From positions 41,160-105,159 of the forward strand of contig JBNJGB010000023.1 in NCBI GenBank assembly GCA_051747385.1: a DNA stretch of 64,000 bases. Reading direction: 5' to 3'. Both the position numbers and the translations under genes were made by a program. The notes under the pieces are model-generated. The model saw nothing but the letters and a program-made list of their open reading frames with translations. It searched no databases and had not been told where the DNA came from. The DNA is from JBNJGB01 sp051747385 (GTDB lineage Bacteria > Myxococcota_A > UBA9042 > PHBI01 > JACKFB01). Positions 23,392-32,226 of this stretch are shown here, in pieces (positions within the stretch are counted from its first letter, which is position 1; each line of letters begins with the position of its first letter).

Positions 23392-24711
23392 CTACTTGCC
23401 GATGCAGAACTCGCCGAAGAGGCGATCCAGGACGTCCTCGATGGTGCTCAGCCCCACCAGCTCGCCGAGGGCGTCCGTGGCCTCCTGCACGTCCACCGCG
23501 ATCAGCTCGGGCGGGGCGTCGGCCGCGAGCTCCTCGGCGGCCTGCTCCAGGGCCTCGGCGGTGCGCACCAGGGACACGCGGTGGCGCTCCCGGCCGATGG
23601 TCAGGCCGTCCCCGGGTGCCGTGGCGCCGCCCAGGCGGTCCACGACGGCCTCGCGGAGGGTGTCCAGGCCCTCTCCGGTGACGGCGCTCACCGTCAGCGC
23701 GCCGTCGACGGGCCGGAACTCCGGGCGATCGGCCTTGGAGGCGACCCGCAGCACGGGGACGCGGCCCGCCTCCGGATCCCCGTCCGGTCGTCCGACCTCC
23801 ACCAGGTGCAGGACCAGGTCGGCCGTGCCCGCCTCGCGGCGCGTACGGTCGATGCCGGCGGCCTCCACCACGTCCGTCGTGTCCCGGAGGCCGGCCGTGT
23901 CCACCAGCACCACCGGCACGCCGAGGAGGTCCACCGTCTCGTCCAGGGTGTCGCGGGTCGTCCCCGCCACCTCCGTGACGATGGCGCGATCCCGCTCGCA
24001 GAGCGCGTTGAACAGGCTCGACTTCCCCGCGTTGGGCGCGCCCGTGAGCGCCACCCGGGCCCCCTCGCGCCACAGGCGCCCCCGCCTCCACGTGTCTGCG
24101 AGACCCCGAGCCTCCGAGGCGATGGCGCGGGCCTCCGCCTCCAGGTCCGAGGCGTCGATCGGCGGGACGTCCTCCTCCACGAAGTCGATGTTCACCTCGA
24201 GGCGGGCGCGGAGGGCCAGGAGGCGCTCGCGCATGTCCTCGGCCACGCGGTACAGCCGTCCGCCCAGGTGGCTGCGGGCCTGGGCGAGGGCGCGGTCCGT
24301 GCGCGCCGTGATCAGGTCCGCGACGGCCTCGGCCCGCGTCAGGTCCAGGCGGCCGTTCAGGAACGCGCGCCGCGTGAACTCGCCGGGCTCCGCGGGGCGG
24401 GCGCCCGAGGGCCACAGAACCTCGAGGCAGCGCCGCAGGTTCAGCGCGCCCCCGTGGAGGTGCACCTCGACCACGTCGTCGCCCGTGTACGATCGCGGCC
24501 CCGGCATGACCACGAGCAGGCCCTCGTCCAGATCACGCCCGGCGCCGTCGTGCCACCATCCGTGGTACATGCGGCGTGGCTCGGGCTCGTCGGGCAGGCT
24601 CCGGAAGTGCCTGCGCGCCAGGGGGACGGCCTCCGGTCCGGCCACGCGGATGACGCCCACACCGCCGCCGGCGGCGGTCGCGATGGCGGCGATGGTATCC
24701 TCCGCGTCCAT
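23392..24711 (-). CDS. mnmE: tRNA modification GTPase MnmE
   Basis: A 439-residue protein that, with MnmG, forms the cmnm5 modification at the wobble uridine of tRNAs. The N-terminal tetrahydrofolate-binding domain begins with DTIAAIATAAGGGVGVIRVAG and includes EPGEFTRRAFLNGRLDL. The inserted G domain has GAPNAGKS (224-231), TTRD (251-254), DTAG (271-274) and SKAD in place of the usual NKxD. The C-terminus is FCIGK, with the invariant cysteine. Length is close to the family norm. MnmG is not in the window; rsmG is 10 kb away. The ATG has no SD but lies 9 bases after a strong -10 box, so it may be leaderless. It is divergent from the TPR gene at 24763. Confidence 0.96.
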   Translation of the reverse strand: MDAEDTIAAIATAAGGGVGVIRVAGPEAVPLARRHFRSLPDEPEPRRMYHGWWHDGAGRDLDEGLLVVMPGPRSYTGDDVVEVHLHGGALNLRRCLEVLWPSGARPAEPGEFTRRAFLNGRLDLTRAEAVADLITARTDRALAQARSHLGGRLYRVAEDMRERLLALRARLEVNIDFVEEDVPPIDASDLEAEARAIASEARGLADTWRRGRLWREGARVALTGAPNAGKSSLFNALCERDRAIVTEVAGTTRDTLDETVDLLGVPVVLVDTAGLRDTTDVVEAAGIDRTRREAGTADLVLHLVEVGRPDGDPEAGRVPVLRVASKADRPEFRPVDGALTVSAVTGEGLDTLREAVVDRLGGATAPGDGLTIGRERHRVSLVRTAEALEQAAEELAADAPPELIAVDVQEATDALGELVGLSTIEDVLDRLFGEFCIGK

Positions 24712-24720
24712 GGCCGCGGG

Positions 24721-24750
24721 AAGCTAGCACCGGGCGTCGGAACGGGACAA
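24721..24750 (-). promoter_or_regulatory. Promoter of mnmE, possibly bidirectional
   Basis: TTGTCC (24745-24750), 18-base spacer, TAGCTT (24721-24726) in the context GTGCTAGCTT, 9 bases before the mnmE ATG. The GCTAGC core is palindromic, so TAGCAC (24725-24730) could also serve the divergent gene at 24763. Confidence 0.5.
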
Positions 24751-24762
24751 CACGGGGACGTG

Positions 24763-25341
24763 ATGGACGAGGCGAGCGATCCGGCGGCGCGGTTCAACGC
24801 CGCGCTGGAGGCGACGGACCGGGGCGACGACGAGGCCGCCCGCGGTCACCTGGAGGCCGTGCTGGCGGCCGATCCCGACGACGAGGAGGCCGTGCTGCTC
24901 CTCGCCCAGGTGGAGCGCGACGCCGGGCAGGAGGAGGCTGCCGAGGCCCGCCTCGTGGAGCACCTCGAGCGCGTGCCGGAGCACGTAGCCGCCATGGTGG
25001 AGGTGGCGGACCTGCGCCTGCGCCGCGGCGCTCCGGGGGAGGCGGCGACCCTGCTGCGCGAGGCCCTCGTCCACGATCCCAACCACTGGGAGGCCCTGTT
25101 CCTCATGGGCAACGCCTTCCTGGACGTGGAGGCCTACGAGGAGGCCGTGCGGGCCTATCGCGGGTGCCTCCAGTCGAACCCCTTCTGCGCGGAGGCCTGG
25201 TACAATATGGGCCGGGCCTTCCTGGACGCGGGGGACGCGCCGGGCGCCGCGGCCGCCTGGAGCACCTACCTCCGCACGGCCCCCGACGCCCCGGACCGGG
25301 CGGAGGTGGAGGCGGCCATCGAGCGCCTGCAGACCGCGTAG
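24763..25341 (+). CDS. Small TPR-repeat protein
   Basis: A 192-residue soluble protein made of tetratricopeptide repeats. Units such as FNAALEATDRGDDEAARGHLEAVLAADPDDEEAVLLLAQ and NPFCAEAWYNMGRAFLDAGD (quoted in part) show the A/G/Y pattern, giving about five repeats. It has no signal peptide or membrane helix, so it is probably a cytoplasmic scaffold. The start has SD GGGGA 5 bases upstream. It stands divergent to mnmE and converges with the hydrolase gene after a 13-base gap. No partner can be named. Confidence 0.8.
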   Translation: MDEASDPAARFNAALEATDRGDDEAARGHLEAVLAADPDDEEAVLLLAQVERDAGQEEAAEARLVEHLERVPEHVAAMVEVADLRLRRGAPGEAATLLREALVHDPNHWEALFLMGNAFLDVEAYEEAVRAYRGCLQSNPFCAEAWYNMGRAFLDAGDAPGAAAAWSTYLRTAPDAPDRAEVEAAIERLQTA

Positions 25342-25354
25342 CCTCCGGGCCGGC

Positions 25355-26209
25355 TCAGGCCTCCTCGAGGAGGAAGGCGCGCACCATGCGGTTGAAGCGC
25401 TCGGGCTCCTCCTCGTGGGGGCAGTGCCCGGCGTGGGGAAAGGTCACCAGCCGCGCGTCGGGCATGCGGCGGACGATCTCGGGCGCCGCCCGGGCGCTCA
25501 GGAGGAGGTCCTTCGTGCCCCAGGCCACGAGCGTGTGGTGGGGGATCTCGGGAAGGAAGCCCTCCACCTCCTCCACCATGGCCTCCAGCTTGCGGGCGAC
25601 CGCCAGGGCCGTCGGGACCGCGTGGCGGCTCTCGAACGGGGGGCGGAAGCCCTCCATGTACCGGCTGTCCACCCGGAGCCGGCGATAGGCCAGGGTCTGC
25701 AGACCCAGCCGCGCCAGGGTCGGACGCACGAAGGGGCGGTAGAACGGGGCCATCCACGGTGCCTTGAGGAGCGTGGGCACCCGGGGCAGGGACGACGCGA
25801 CGGCCAGGCTGTTCACCAGCACCAGGCGATGGACCCGCTCCGGCGCGTTCCGGGCGATCCAGAGGGCGATCGCCCCGCCGAGGCTGTTGCCGCAGAGGTG
25901 CGCGCGCTCCACCTCCAGGCGATCCAGCACGCCGAGGACGAAGCGGCCCAGGCTCTCCAGGTCGTAGCCGCCGTGGGGCCGCTCGCTCCAGCCGAAGCCC
26001 TTCTGGCAGGGCGCGATCACGTCGAAGTCCCGGGACAGGGGCTCCAGGTTGAAGCGCCACGAGAAGCTCGAGACCAGAAAGCCGTGCACCAGGACCAGGG
26101 CCGGCGCGTCGTCACCGGGCGGCCCCGTCCGCACGTAATGGGCCAGCGCGCCGTCGACCGCGGTCCATCGGGACCGGGGGTGCCAGCCCCGGCGCGCGCG
26201 GCCGCTCAT
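25355..26209 (-). CDS. Alpha/beta-hydrolase fold protein
   Basis: A 284-residue protein with a full alpha/beta-hydrolase triad: oxyanion segment LVHGF (40-44), nucleophile S109 in GNSLGGA, acid D234 in GTKD, and H262 in HAGHCPHEEEP. The pattern fits esterases, epoxide hydrolases, haloperoxidases or C-C hydrolases; the substrate cannot be inferred. There is no signal peptide. ATG 26209 overlaps the stop of the upstream TPR gene by ATGA, so it is the last gene of a three-gene operon with two zinc-ribbon/TPR membrane proteins. The longer open frame upstream is a shadow of that gene. Confidence 0.88.
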   Translation of the reverse strand: MSGRARRGWHPRSRWTAVDGALAHYVRTGPPGDDAPALVLVHGFLVSSFSWRFNLEPLSRDFDVIAPCQKGFGWSERPHGGYDLESLGRFVLGVLDRLEVERAHLCGNSLGGAIALWIARNAPERVHRLVLVNSLAVASSLPRVPTLLKAPWMAPFYRPFVRPTLARLGLQTLAYRRLRVDSRYMEGFRPPFESRHAVPTALAVARKLEAMVEEVEGFLPEIPHHTLVAWGTKDLLLSARAAPEIVRRMPDARLVTFPHAGHCPHEEEPERFNRMVRAFLLEEA

Positions 26210-27660
26210 GGCCCCAGCCGCTTCCTCGCGTCGGCCGCGCGAGAGCCGCCCGGGTACTCGGCCAGGTACTCGCGGTAGGCCTCCTTGGCCTCGCGGGATC
26301 GGCCGGCGGCCTCGTATGCCCGCCCGAGCCAGTAGATGCAGGGGCCGTAGCGCGGCGCGGCCTTCCGGCACTCCTTGAACTGCAGGATGGCCTTGGACGG
26401 GCTGCCGAGGCGTCGGAGGTTCACCTGCCCGACGCGGCTCAGGGCGTCCGGGTGCCCCGGGCGAAGCTCGAGGGCACGCCGGTACAGCCGGAGGGCTTCC
26501 ACGGGATCGCTCGAGGCCTCGCGGCGCGCCCGCGCCATGACCTGATCGAAGTCGTCGGCGTCGTAAGAGGGCTCGGGCCTGGGCTTCGGCTTCCGCTTCG
26601 GGCGCTTCCGGGGCTCCTTCGTCTTCGCCTGGGCCTGCTTCCGCTCCTGCTCCTCGTCGGCCTCCTCGGCCGCCGTGGGCCCGGGGACGTCCTCCTCGGC
26701 GTCCGCGTCGGCGTCCGCGTCGGCGTCGTCGGCCTCGTCCTGCTCCCCGGCGTCGGGGTCCGTGGCGGCTGTGGTCGCCCCGGCGTCGGGTGTCTCCTCG
26801 GGTTCGTCCGCGCCGGCGTCGGTCTCCTCTCCCGCCGCCTCCTCGGCGCCGGCGTCGGGCGCGAGCACGGCGGGCGCGGCGGTGCCCCGCTGCGGGTCGG
26901 TCGCCGTGGGCTGCTCGCCCCCCACGTCGGCGTCGAACACGCCCCCGCGCAGCATGGCCCAGATCGCGAGGCCGGCCGCCGCGCCCATCACCAGCATGGC
27001 CAGGAAGACGCGCCTCCGCCTGCGTCGGAGGGTGGCCTCGACCGCCGCGTCGTCCCATCCCCAGGTGGTGGTCGTCCCGCCGAGGGCGCCGGCGCGCTCG
27101 GGCTCTCCCCATGCGGCCGGCCCGGTCTGCGGGCCTCCGCCGTGCGTGATGGGGCGCTCCGTGGGCGGTCGCTCTGGCGGCGGCGGTGGGGACAGGATCG
27201 TGTCCGGCCCTCTCTCCTCACCGCTCGGGGGTGGCGGCGGCGCGAACGACTCGTCGAGACTCCGCGGGCGGGGCTCCGCCACGGTCGGAGGCCCCTCGGG
27301 CTCGGGCGGGCCCGGGGGGCGGCGTGGACCCTGCGGGCGGGTGTCCGGTTCCGTGGGTCCGGTGGCAGGACGCTGGCGGGCGCCCTCGGGGAGCGGCGGC
27401 GGCGCGGGCGCGCGACTTTCGGGCTCCGGTCGGGCGGGGACCTCGCTCGGCTCTCCGCCGGCCCGGGCCATGAGGACCGCCAGGTCCGTGACGGCCTCCA
27501 CGCGGGTCCAGCCGCCCTCCTCGTGCTCGATCCAGTCGCCCTTGACCACGACCCCGTCGCGGATCCAGCGCTGGAGGACGTCCAGGGACGGGAAGCGGAG
27601 GACGGTGCCGTCCGCCTTCCGGACCGCCCACTGACCCTGGCTGTCAGGCGCGTCGCTCAA
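26206..27660 (-). CDS. Membrane-anchored TPR protein with N-terminal GYF_2-like domain
   Basis: A 484-residue protein. Residues about 8-65 form a compact domain (WAVRKADGTVLRFPSLDVLQ, then GGWTRVEAV) that recurs in the next upstream gene and in the kinase at 38385. A long Pro-rich cytoplasmic region, an Arg cluster and one membrane helix (FLAMLVMGAAAGLAIWAML) follow, then an Ala/Asp/Glu-rich segment with repeated DAGA units, a Lys/Arg/Pro-rich patch, and two to three TPRs at the C-terminus, probably periplasmic. The start is TTG 27660, which overlaps the upstream TGA as TTGA; no ATG is available between. The function is unknown; motility or envelope assembly roles are possible but unsupported. 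Confidence 0.75.
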   Translation of the reverse strand: MSDAPDSQGQWAVRKADGTVLRFPSLDVLQRWIRDGVVVKGDWIEHEEGGWTRVEAVTDLAVLMARAGGEPSEVPARPEPESRAPAPPPLPEGARQRPATGPTEPDTRPQGPRRPPGPPEPEGPPTVAEPRPRSLDESFAPPPPPSGEERGPDTILSPPPPPERPPTERPITHGGGPQTGPAAWGEPERAGALGGTTTTWGWDDAAVEATLRRRRRRVFLAMLVMGAAAGLAIWAMLRGGVFDADVGGEQPTATDPQRGTAAPAVLAPDAGAEEAAGEETDAGADEPEETPDAGATTAATDPDAGEQDEADDADADADADAEEDVPGPTAAEEADEEQERKQAQAKTKEPRKRPKRKPKPRPEPSYDADDFDQVMARARREASSDPVEALRLYRRALELRPGHPDALSRVGQVNLRRLGSPSKAILQFKECRKAAPRYGPCIYWLGRAYEAAGRSREAKEAYREYLAEYPGGSRAADARKRLGP

Positions 27661-28544
27661 TAGCGGATCCCCGGCATGACTCCGAGCCACGACAGATAGT
27701 AGATCACGCCCCCGCCGAGGAGCAGGCCGGCGGTGAAGAAGAGCAGGCGCCCCGGCCAGGGGGAGGCGACCTGGGACGTGCGGAAGGTGAAGTCGCCCGT
27801 CTTCTGCGAGGTGCTGCGCTTCCGGGCCCCGGGTCGGGCCGTCTCGGAGCCGGGCGTGCGGGGCTGTCCCTTCTTCTTGGCGGCGGAGCGCTCGGCGGAG
27901 CTCGCCGGGGCGGGACGGGGCTTGTTCGACTCGGACCCGGGCGAGGGAGCGGGCATGCCGTCCGCGGGCGAGGTCGCCTCCAGGGCGTCCACGGGATCCC
28001 CCTGGTCCTGGAGGGCCTCCCGGAACGCGGCGTAGTGGCGGAAGGCGCCGTCCCCCCGCGCGATGCCCAGGCCGCCGCCCTCGTGGCCGGCGGCCCAGCG
28101 GCTGGCGGACTCGAAGTCCGGGAAGTGCAGGATCAGGCCCGTGGTCGTGCGGATGCGCCAGAGAGGCTCCTCCACGGGCAGGGGTGGGGGCCCCGACTGA
28201 TCGGTGGCGTCGCCTGCCGCCTCGACGCCTAGGTCGTGGGACATCTCGGCGAAGGGATCGTCCGGCGGGATCTCCTCCGGCGCGGTCGCGGAGCCGGCGC
28301 GGGCGGCCTTCGGGGCCGGCGGGTCCGTCGCCCCCCCGTCGGGTACCGGGATCGGCGGCGGCTTCGTCGGTGGTCGCGGCGGCCCGGCGTCCTTGTCGGT
28401 CGCGGGACCGCCCCCGCCCGAGGGTCCCGGCCCCGGCTGGGAGAACCCGCAGTGCGGGCACGTCACTTCCGAGGAGGCCTCCTCGAGGGAGGACTCCTCG
28501 ACCTCGAAGCTGCTCCAACAGCTTATGCAGATGATCTCGGTCAC
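27657..28544 (-). CDS. Zinc-ribbon protein with GYF_2-like domain and C-terminal membrane helix
   Basis: The 295-residue protein opens with a zinc ribbon of the MJ0042 type (CISC, then CPHCG about 25 residues later), continues with a Pro-rich stretch, a domain LWRIRTTTGLILHFPDFES that matches the N-terminal domain of the downstream gene, a basic/Pro-rich linker, and a single C-terminal membrane helix (LLFFTAGLLLGGGVIYYLSWLG). This layout is frequent in Myxococcota but has no known function. Start GTG 28544 is the first in frame. The gene is first in an operon with the TPR protein and the hydrolase, driven by the promoter at 28638-28667. Confidence 0.75.
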   Translation of the reverse strand: MTEIICISCWSSFEVEESSLEEASSEVTCPHCGFSQPGPGPSGGGGPATDKDAGPPRPPTKPPPIPVPDGGATDPPAPKAARAGSATAPEEIPPDDPFAEMSHDLGVEAAGDATDQSGPPPLPVEEPLWRIRTTTGLILHFPDFESASRWAAGHEGGGLGIARGDGAFRHYAAFREALQDQGDPVDALEATSPADGMPAPSPGSESNKPRPAPASSAERSAAKKKGQPRTPGSETARPGARKRSTSQKTGDFTFRTSQVASPWPGRLLFFTAGLLLGGGVIYYLSWLGVMPGIRY

Positions 28545-28637
28545 GGTGTCCGCGCTCGCTGGTTGCAGCGTGCCCGGTCCCCCTGCGCCCTCGGGGCCCC
28601 TCTGCGGGCGTCGGCGGCCCGGGCTCGATGGCCACGG

Positions 28638-28667
28638 TTTCTAGCACGGCCCTTCGGCCCCCGGCAA
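28638..28667 (-). promoter_or_regulatory. Promoter of the zinc-ribbon/TPR/hydrolase operon
   Basis: TTGCCG (28662-28667), 18-base spacer, TAGAAA (28638-28643) in the context GTGCTAGAAA. It closely matches the promoter at 41008-41037. The leader is about 90 bases. Confidence 0.55.
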
Positions 28668-28710
28668 CGTGGGCGCGACGCGCGCCCGGGGGGGCCGGCC
28701 GGACGACCGC

Positions 28711-28739
28711 GTGAACCGCGCCGCGGCCGGTGGTACGAT
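28711..28739 (+). promoter_or_regulatory. Promoter with -10 eight bases before the ATPase start
   Basis: GTGAAC (28711-28716), 17-base spacer, TACGAT (28734-28739), then 8 bases to ATG 28748, which predicts a leaderless transcript. Confidence 0.4.
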
Positions 28740-28747
28740 GCGCGCCG

Positions 28748-30541
28748 ATGAGCGGCCGCTTCACCTTCGATCACCTCCTGCAACTGCTCCGGCGTCGCGG
28801 CCTGCTCGACGACGAGGTCGCGGAGGATCTCGCCCGCCGGCAGAGCGCCCAGCGCTATCGCCTGGAGAAGGACCGCGGGATCACCCCCGGCCGCAGCAGC
28901 CTCGACGAGGTCACCGCCCCGGAGCTCCTGGCCAGCTTCGAGCCGCGCACCCCGGACGGCGCGACCCTCACCGAGGACCGCATCATGGAGGTCCTGGCGG
29001 AGGAGGAGGCGCTCCCCTACGTCAAGCTCGACCCCCTGGAGCTCGACGCGAACCTCATCACGTCGACCCTGTCCAGGCCCTTCGCGCGGAAGCACCGGAT
29101 GCTCCCCCTGGCGCGGCGGGGCGGCCGCCTGCGCGTGGCCACGGACGACCCCTTCAACCTGGACGCCCTGGAGTCGGTGCGCTCCATGACCGGGGTGGAG
29201 CTGGAGGTGGCGGTCGCCTCCAAGACGGACATCCTGCGCCACATCCGGGAGATCTACGGCTTCCGCCGCACCCTGGCCGCGGCGGCCCAGGACCTCACCG
29301 GCGGGACGGACCTCGGCAACCTCGAGCAGCTGGTCAAGCTGAAGTCCCTCGACGAGATCGAGGCGACGGATCAGCACATCGTCAACGCCGTGGAGTACCT
29401 CCTCCACCACGCGTTCGATCAGCGCGCGAGCGACCTCCACATCGAGCCCAAGCGGGAGTACGCCCTGGTCCGGCTGCGCATCGACGGCGTGCTGCACACC
29501 GTCCAGCGCGTCCCCAAGGTGGTCCACGCGGCCATGGTGAGCCGCATCAAGACCATGGCGCGCCTGGACATCGCCGAGAAGCGCCGCCCCCAGGACGGGC
29601 GCATCAAGACCCGCCACAAGGACTCGGAGATCGAGCTCCGCGTCTCCACCCTGCCCGTGGCCTTCGGCGAGAAGATGGTCCTCCGGATCTTCGACCCGGA
29701 GGTCCTCCTCCAGGACCTGGACAACCTGGGCTTCACACCCACCGACCTGGAGCGCTTCAACGGCTTCATCGGCCGCCCCCACGGCCTGCTCCTGGTCACG
29801 GGCCCCACCGGCAGCGGCAAGACGACGACCCTGTACTCCGCGCTCCAGGTGCTCGCCAGCGACCGCATCAACATCTCCACCATCGAGGACCCCATCGAGA
29901 TGGTCCTGGAGGAGTTCAACCAGACCGCGGTGAACCCACGGGCGGGCATCACCTTCGCCTCCTCCCTGCGGACCCTGCTGCGCCAGGACCCCGACGTGAT
30001 CATGGTCGGCGAGATCCGCGACCAGGACACGGCACGCCACGCCGTGCAGGCGGCGCTGACGGGCCACCTCGTCCTGTCCACGCTCCACACCAACGACAGC
30101 GCGAGCGCCCTGACCCGCATGGTGGAGCTGGGCGTGGAGCCCTTCCTCGTCGCCTCCACCGTGGTCGGCGTCATGGCCCAGCGGCTGGTGCGCACCATCT
30201 GCCGCGAGTGCAAGGAGCAGACGACCCTGTCCGAGGAGCAGCTCGGCGCCCTGGGGCTGCCGATCCCCGACGCCGAGGAGGCCCCCCGCCTGCCCGTCTG
30301 GTACGGCAAGGGCTGCGTGGAGTGCCGCCACACGGGCCTCCGCGGCCGGAGCGGCGTCTTCGAGGTCCTGCCGGTGAGCGAGCGCATCCGCCGCCACGTC
30401 ATCGAGCACGACGCGGCCACGGACATCCTCCGCACCGCGCGCCAGGACGGCATGAAGACCCTGCGCGAGAACGCCATCAAGAAGCTGGCCCGCGGCGACA
30501 CCAGCTTCGAGGAGGTGCTCCGCGTGACCGTGGAGCAGTAG
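28748..30541 (+). CDS. GspE/PilB-type secretion ATPase, unlinked
   Basis: A 597-residue type II secretion/type IV pilus superfamily ATPase. It has an N-terminal MshE-N/GspE-N region (to about 200), the catalytic core with Walker A GPTGSGKTTT, the Asp box STIEDPIE, Walker B VIMVGEIRDQDTA, the His box LSTLHTNDSASA, and the zinc motif CRECKE...CVECRHTG. The tetracysteine motif and length fit extension/assembly ATPases (GspE or PilB), not PilT. It is 27 kb from the pil locus, with no gsp genes around it, so its partner machine is unknown. An upstream in-frame GTG (28730) exists, but ATG 28748 sits 8 bases after a -10 box; neither has an SD. Confidence 0.9.
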   Translation: MSGRFTFDHLLQLLRRRGLLDDEVAEDLARRQSAQRYRLEKDRGITPGRSSLDEVTAPELLASFEPRTPDGATLTEDRIMEVLAEEEALPYVKLDPLELDANLITSTLSRPFARKHRMLPLARRGGRLRVATDDPFNLDALESVRSMTGVELEVAVASKTDILRHIREIYGFRRTLAAAAQDLTGGTDLGNLEQLVKLKSLDEIEATDQHIVNAVEYLLHHAFDQRASDLHIEPKREYALVRLRIDGVLHTVQRVPKVVHAAMVSRIKTMARLDIAEKRRPQDGRIKTRHKDSEIELRVSTLPVAFGEKMVLRIFDPEVLLQDLDNLGFTPTDLERFNGFIGRPHGLLLVTGPTGSGKTTTLYSALQVLASDRINISTIEDPIEMVLEEFNQTAVNPRAGITFASSLRTLLRQDPDVIMVGEIRDQDTARHAVQAALTGHLVLSTLHTNDSASALTRMVELGVEPFLVASTVVGVMAQRLVRTICRECKEQTTLSEEQLGALGLPIPDAEEAPRLPVWYGKGCVECRHTGLRGRSGVFEVLPVSERIRRHVIEHDAATDILRTARQDGMKTLRENAIKKLARGDTSFEEVLRVTVEQ

Positions 30542-30638
30542 CGCACCGCGAAGGCGCGGAGAACGTGGGGAGATGAAGTAGGACCGCCGTCCCCGGCGGC
30601 GACGGGGGCCGCGGCCGCCGAGAGGTCCGGACCCCTGC

Positions 30639-31952
30639 TCAGCCCGCCGCGCGCCGGAGCGGGAGGGTCAGGCACCGCGGTCCTCCGCGGCCGCGGACGA
30701 GCTCGTGTCCGCCCAGGGCGACCGCGACGCGCCGATCCGGATGGCTCATGTAGAGCATGGCGTTCGACGCGAAGCGCTCCGGCTCCACGATCTCGTAGCC
30801 GACGGCGTTCAGCTCTCGCAGGGTGCGCTCGTTCCGTCCGTAGCTGACGATCACGCCCGGGGCCAGGGCGAAGGCGTTGGCCCCGTCGGACCACTGCTCG
30901 CGCGCCTGGTGGACCGGGTCCTCGCCGCCGCAGGGGATGGCTTCGAGCGAGACGCCCTCCTCCGCGAGAGCGGCCAGGAGATCCGAGCCGGCGTCCCTCC
31001 GGCCCCGCTCGGTGAAGCGGTGCAGGCGCGCGCCGACGGCGTCCGGATCCCGCACCATGGGCGGATAGACCAGGCAGTGATCCCGGTCGATGCGGGTGAA
31101 GAGGGTGTCGATGTGCATGGAGGCCCGCCGCCGCGGCATCTCGCAGGCGAGCACCGTACGGAAGCCCCGGGCCAGGAGCCTCGGCGCGAGGCGCTCCACG
31201 GCCGCCAGGGTGGTGCGGATGCCCACGCCGACGAGCACGACGCCGTCGTCGACGACCTGCACGTCGCCGCCCTCGAGGGAGGCGGGAGGGCCGTCCTCCG
31301 GCCGGACGGGGCCGTCCTCGGCGATGTCGATCCGGGGCACGTCGCGGAACAGCGGGTGATGCCGGGTGATGGTGCGCATGAGGAGCATGTCCCGCCGCCG
31401 CGCGGGCTCCGCGCCGTAGGTCAGGACGATGGCGTCCCCGACGGCGGCCGCCAGGTCCCGCGCGAACAGCGTGTTGGGCAGGGGCCAGCTCAGCACCCGG
31501 ATCCGCTCGTTGGGCACGTGTCCCTCGATGAGCGCCTCGGCCAGGCGGGTGGCGTCCAGGCCCTCCAGGACGTCGCGCGAGGCGCGGCACACCTCCTCGG
31601 AGGCGTCGTAGGTCTCCCGCTCGAGCGCCAGGGATCCCTCGATGGCCTCCCGGCGTGCCTCGGGCCTGCCGAGCGTGCTGGCCAGGAGCCAGCGAAAGTC
31701 CACGTGCCCGCGCGGGCCGACCACCGCCCGCAGCACCGAGACCAGCTCCGCGTGCTCCCGCTGCAGGGCGCTCAGCAGCACGAGATCGTCGAACAGCAGG
31801 TAGTCGGGGTTTTCCCGCGGCACCCCGTCCGGCCCCGGCCGATAGCGCTCGAGGTTGTCCGGCACCATGTGGTCGAACTCGCGCCCGGGCGCGCTGGTCA
31901 CCACCAGCTCCAGGGGATCGATCTCGCTCCGCACGTCGACGGCCACGGTCAT
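30639..31952 (-). CDS. arcA: Arginine deiminase
   Basis: A 437-residue enzyme that hydrolyses arginine to citrulline and ammonia, the first step of the arginine deiminase pathway. Guanidine-group hydrolase motifs are present: LEGGDV with the catalytic acidic residue, MHIDTLFT with the catalytic histidine, REQWSDGANAFALAPG, YGRN near the active site, and the nucleophile C427 in GGPRCLTLPL. The cell location is cytoplasmic. No arcB, arcC or arcD is adjacent, so it may act alone, for example in acid tolerance or arginine recycling. The start has a strong SD, GGAGGTGA. It converges with the secretion ATPase gene. Confidence 0.93.
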   Translation of the reverse strand: MTVAVDVRSEIDPLELVVTSAPGREFDHMVPDNLERYRPGPDGVPRENPDYLLFDDLVLLSALQREHAELVSVLRAVVGPRGHVDFRWLLASTLGRPEARREAIEGSLALERETYDASEEVCRASRDVLEGLDATRLAEALIEGHVPNERIRVLSWPLPNTLFARDLAAAVGDAIVLTYGAEPARRRDMLLMRTITRHHPLFRDVPRIDIAEDGPVRPEDGPPASLEGGDVQVVDDGVVLVGVGIRTTLAAVERLAPRLLARGFRTVLACEMPRRRASMHIDTLFTRIDRDHCLVYPPMVRDPDAVGARLHRFTERGRRDAGSDLLAALAEEGVSLEAIPCGGEDPVHQAREQWSDGANAFALAPGVIVSYGRNERTLRELNAVGYEIVEPERFASNAMLYMSHPDRRVAVALGGHELVRGRGGPRCLTLPLRRAAG

Positions 31953-31971
31953 GCTTCACCTCCCGCGGGAG

Positions 31972-31980
31972 AGTCTAGCA
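31972..31980 (-). promoter_or_regulatory. Extended -10 of the arginine deiminase gene
   Basis: TGCTAGACT (hexamer TAGACT, 31972-31977) lies 19 bases upstream of the ATG, before the SD. No good -35 was found at 17-18 bases. Confidence 0.35.
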
Positions 31981-32041
31981 GGCGGTGTGACGCCGGCGAG
32001 GCCGCCTTTCGATGGGTCACCACTCGCCGAGAGCCCGCGAA

Positions 32042-32069
32042 ACGTGGACGTGGACGTGGACGTGGACGA
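32042..32069 (+). repeat. GTGGAC hexamer tandem repeat
   Basis: Four to five consecutive GTGGAC units between the arginine deiminase gene and a composite repeat. The 31953-32448 gap carries no gene; it holds this array and the next repeat. Confidence 0.8.
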
Positions 32070-32226
32070 GGTCGGGCGCAGCGGGCCCGGCGCTTCGCCC
32101 CCATCGGGAGTGGGCTCCGGGCCGTCCCGGGGCGTGCCGCCGGTGCAGGCGGATCGGGGAGGGACCGCCGGGGACGGCTTACAGTCCTACGCATCTCGGG
32201 ATGCCGCGGTCTCGCGGACAATCGCG

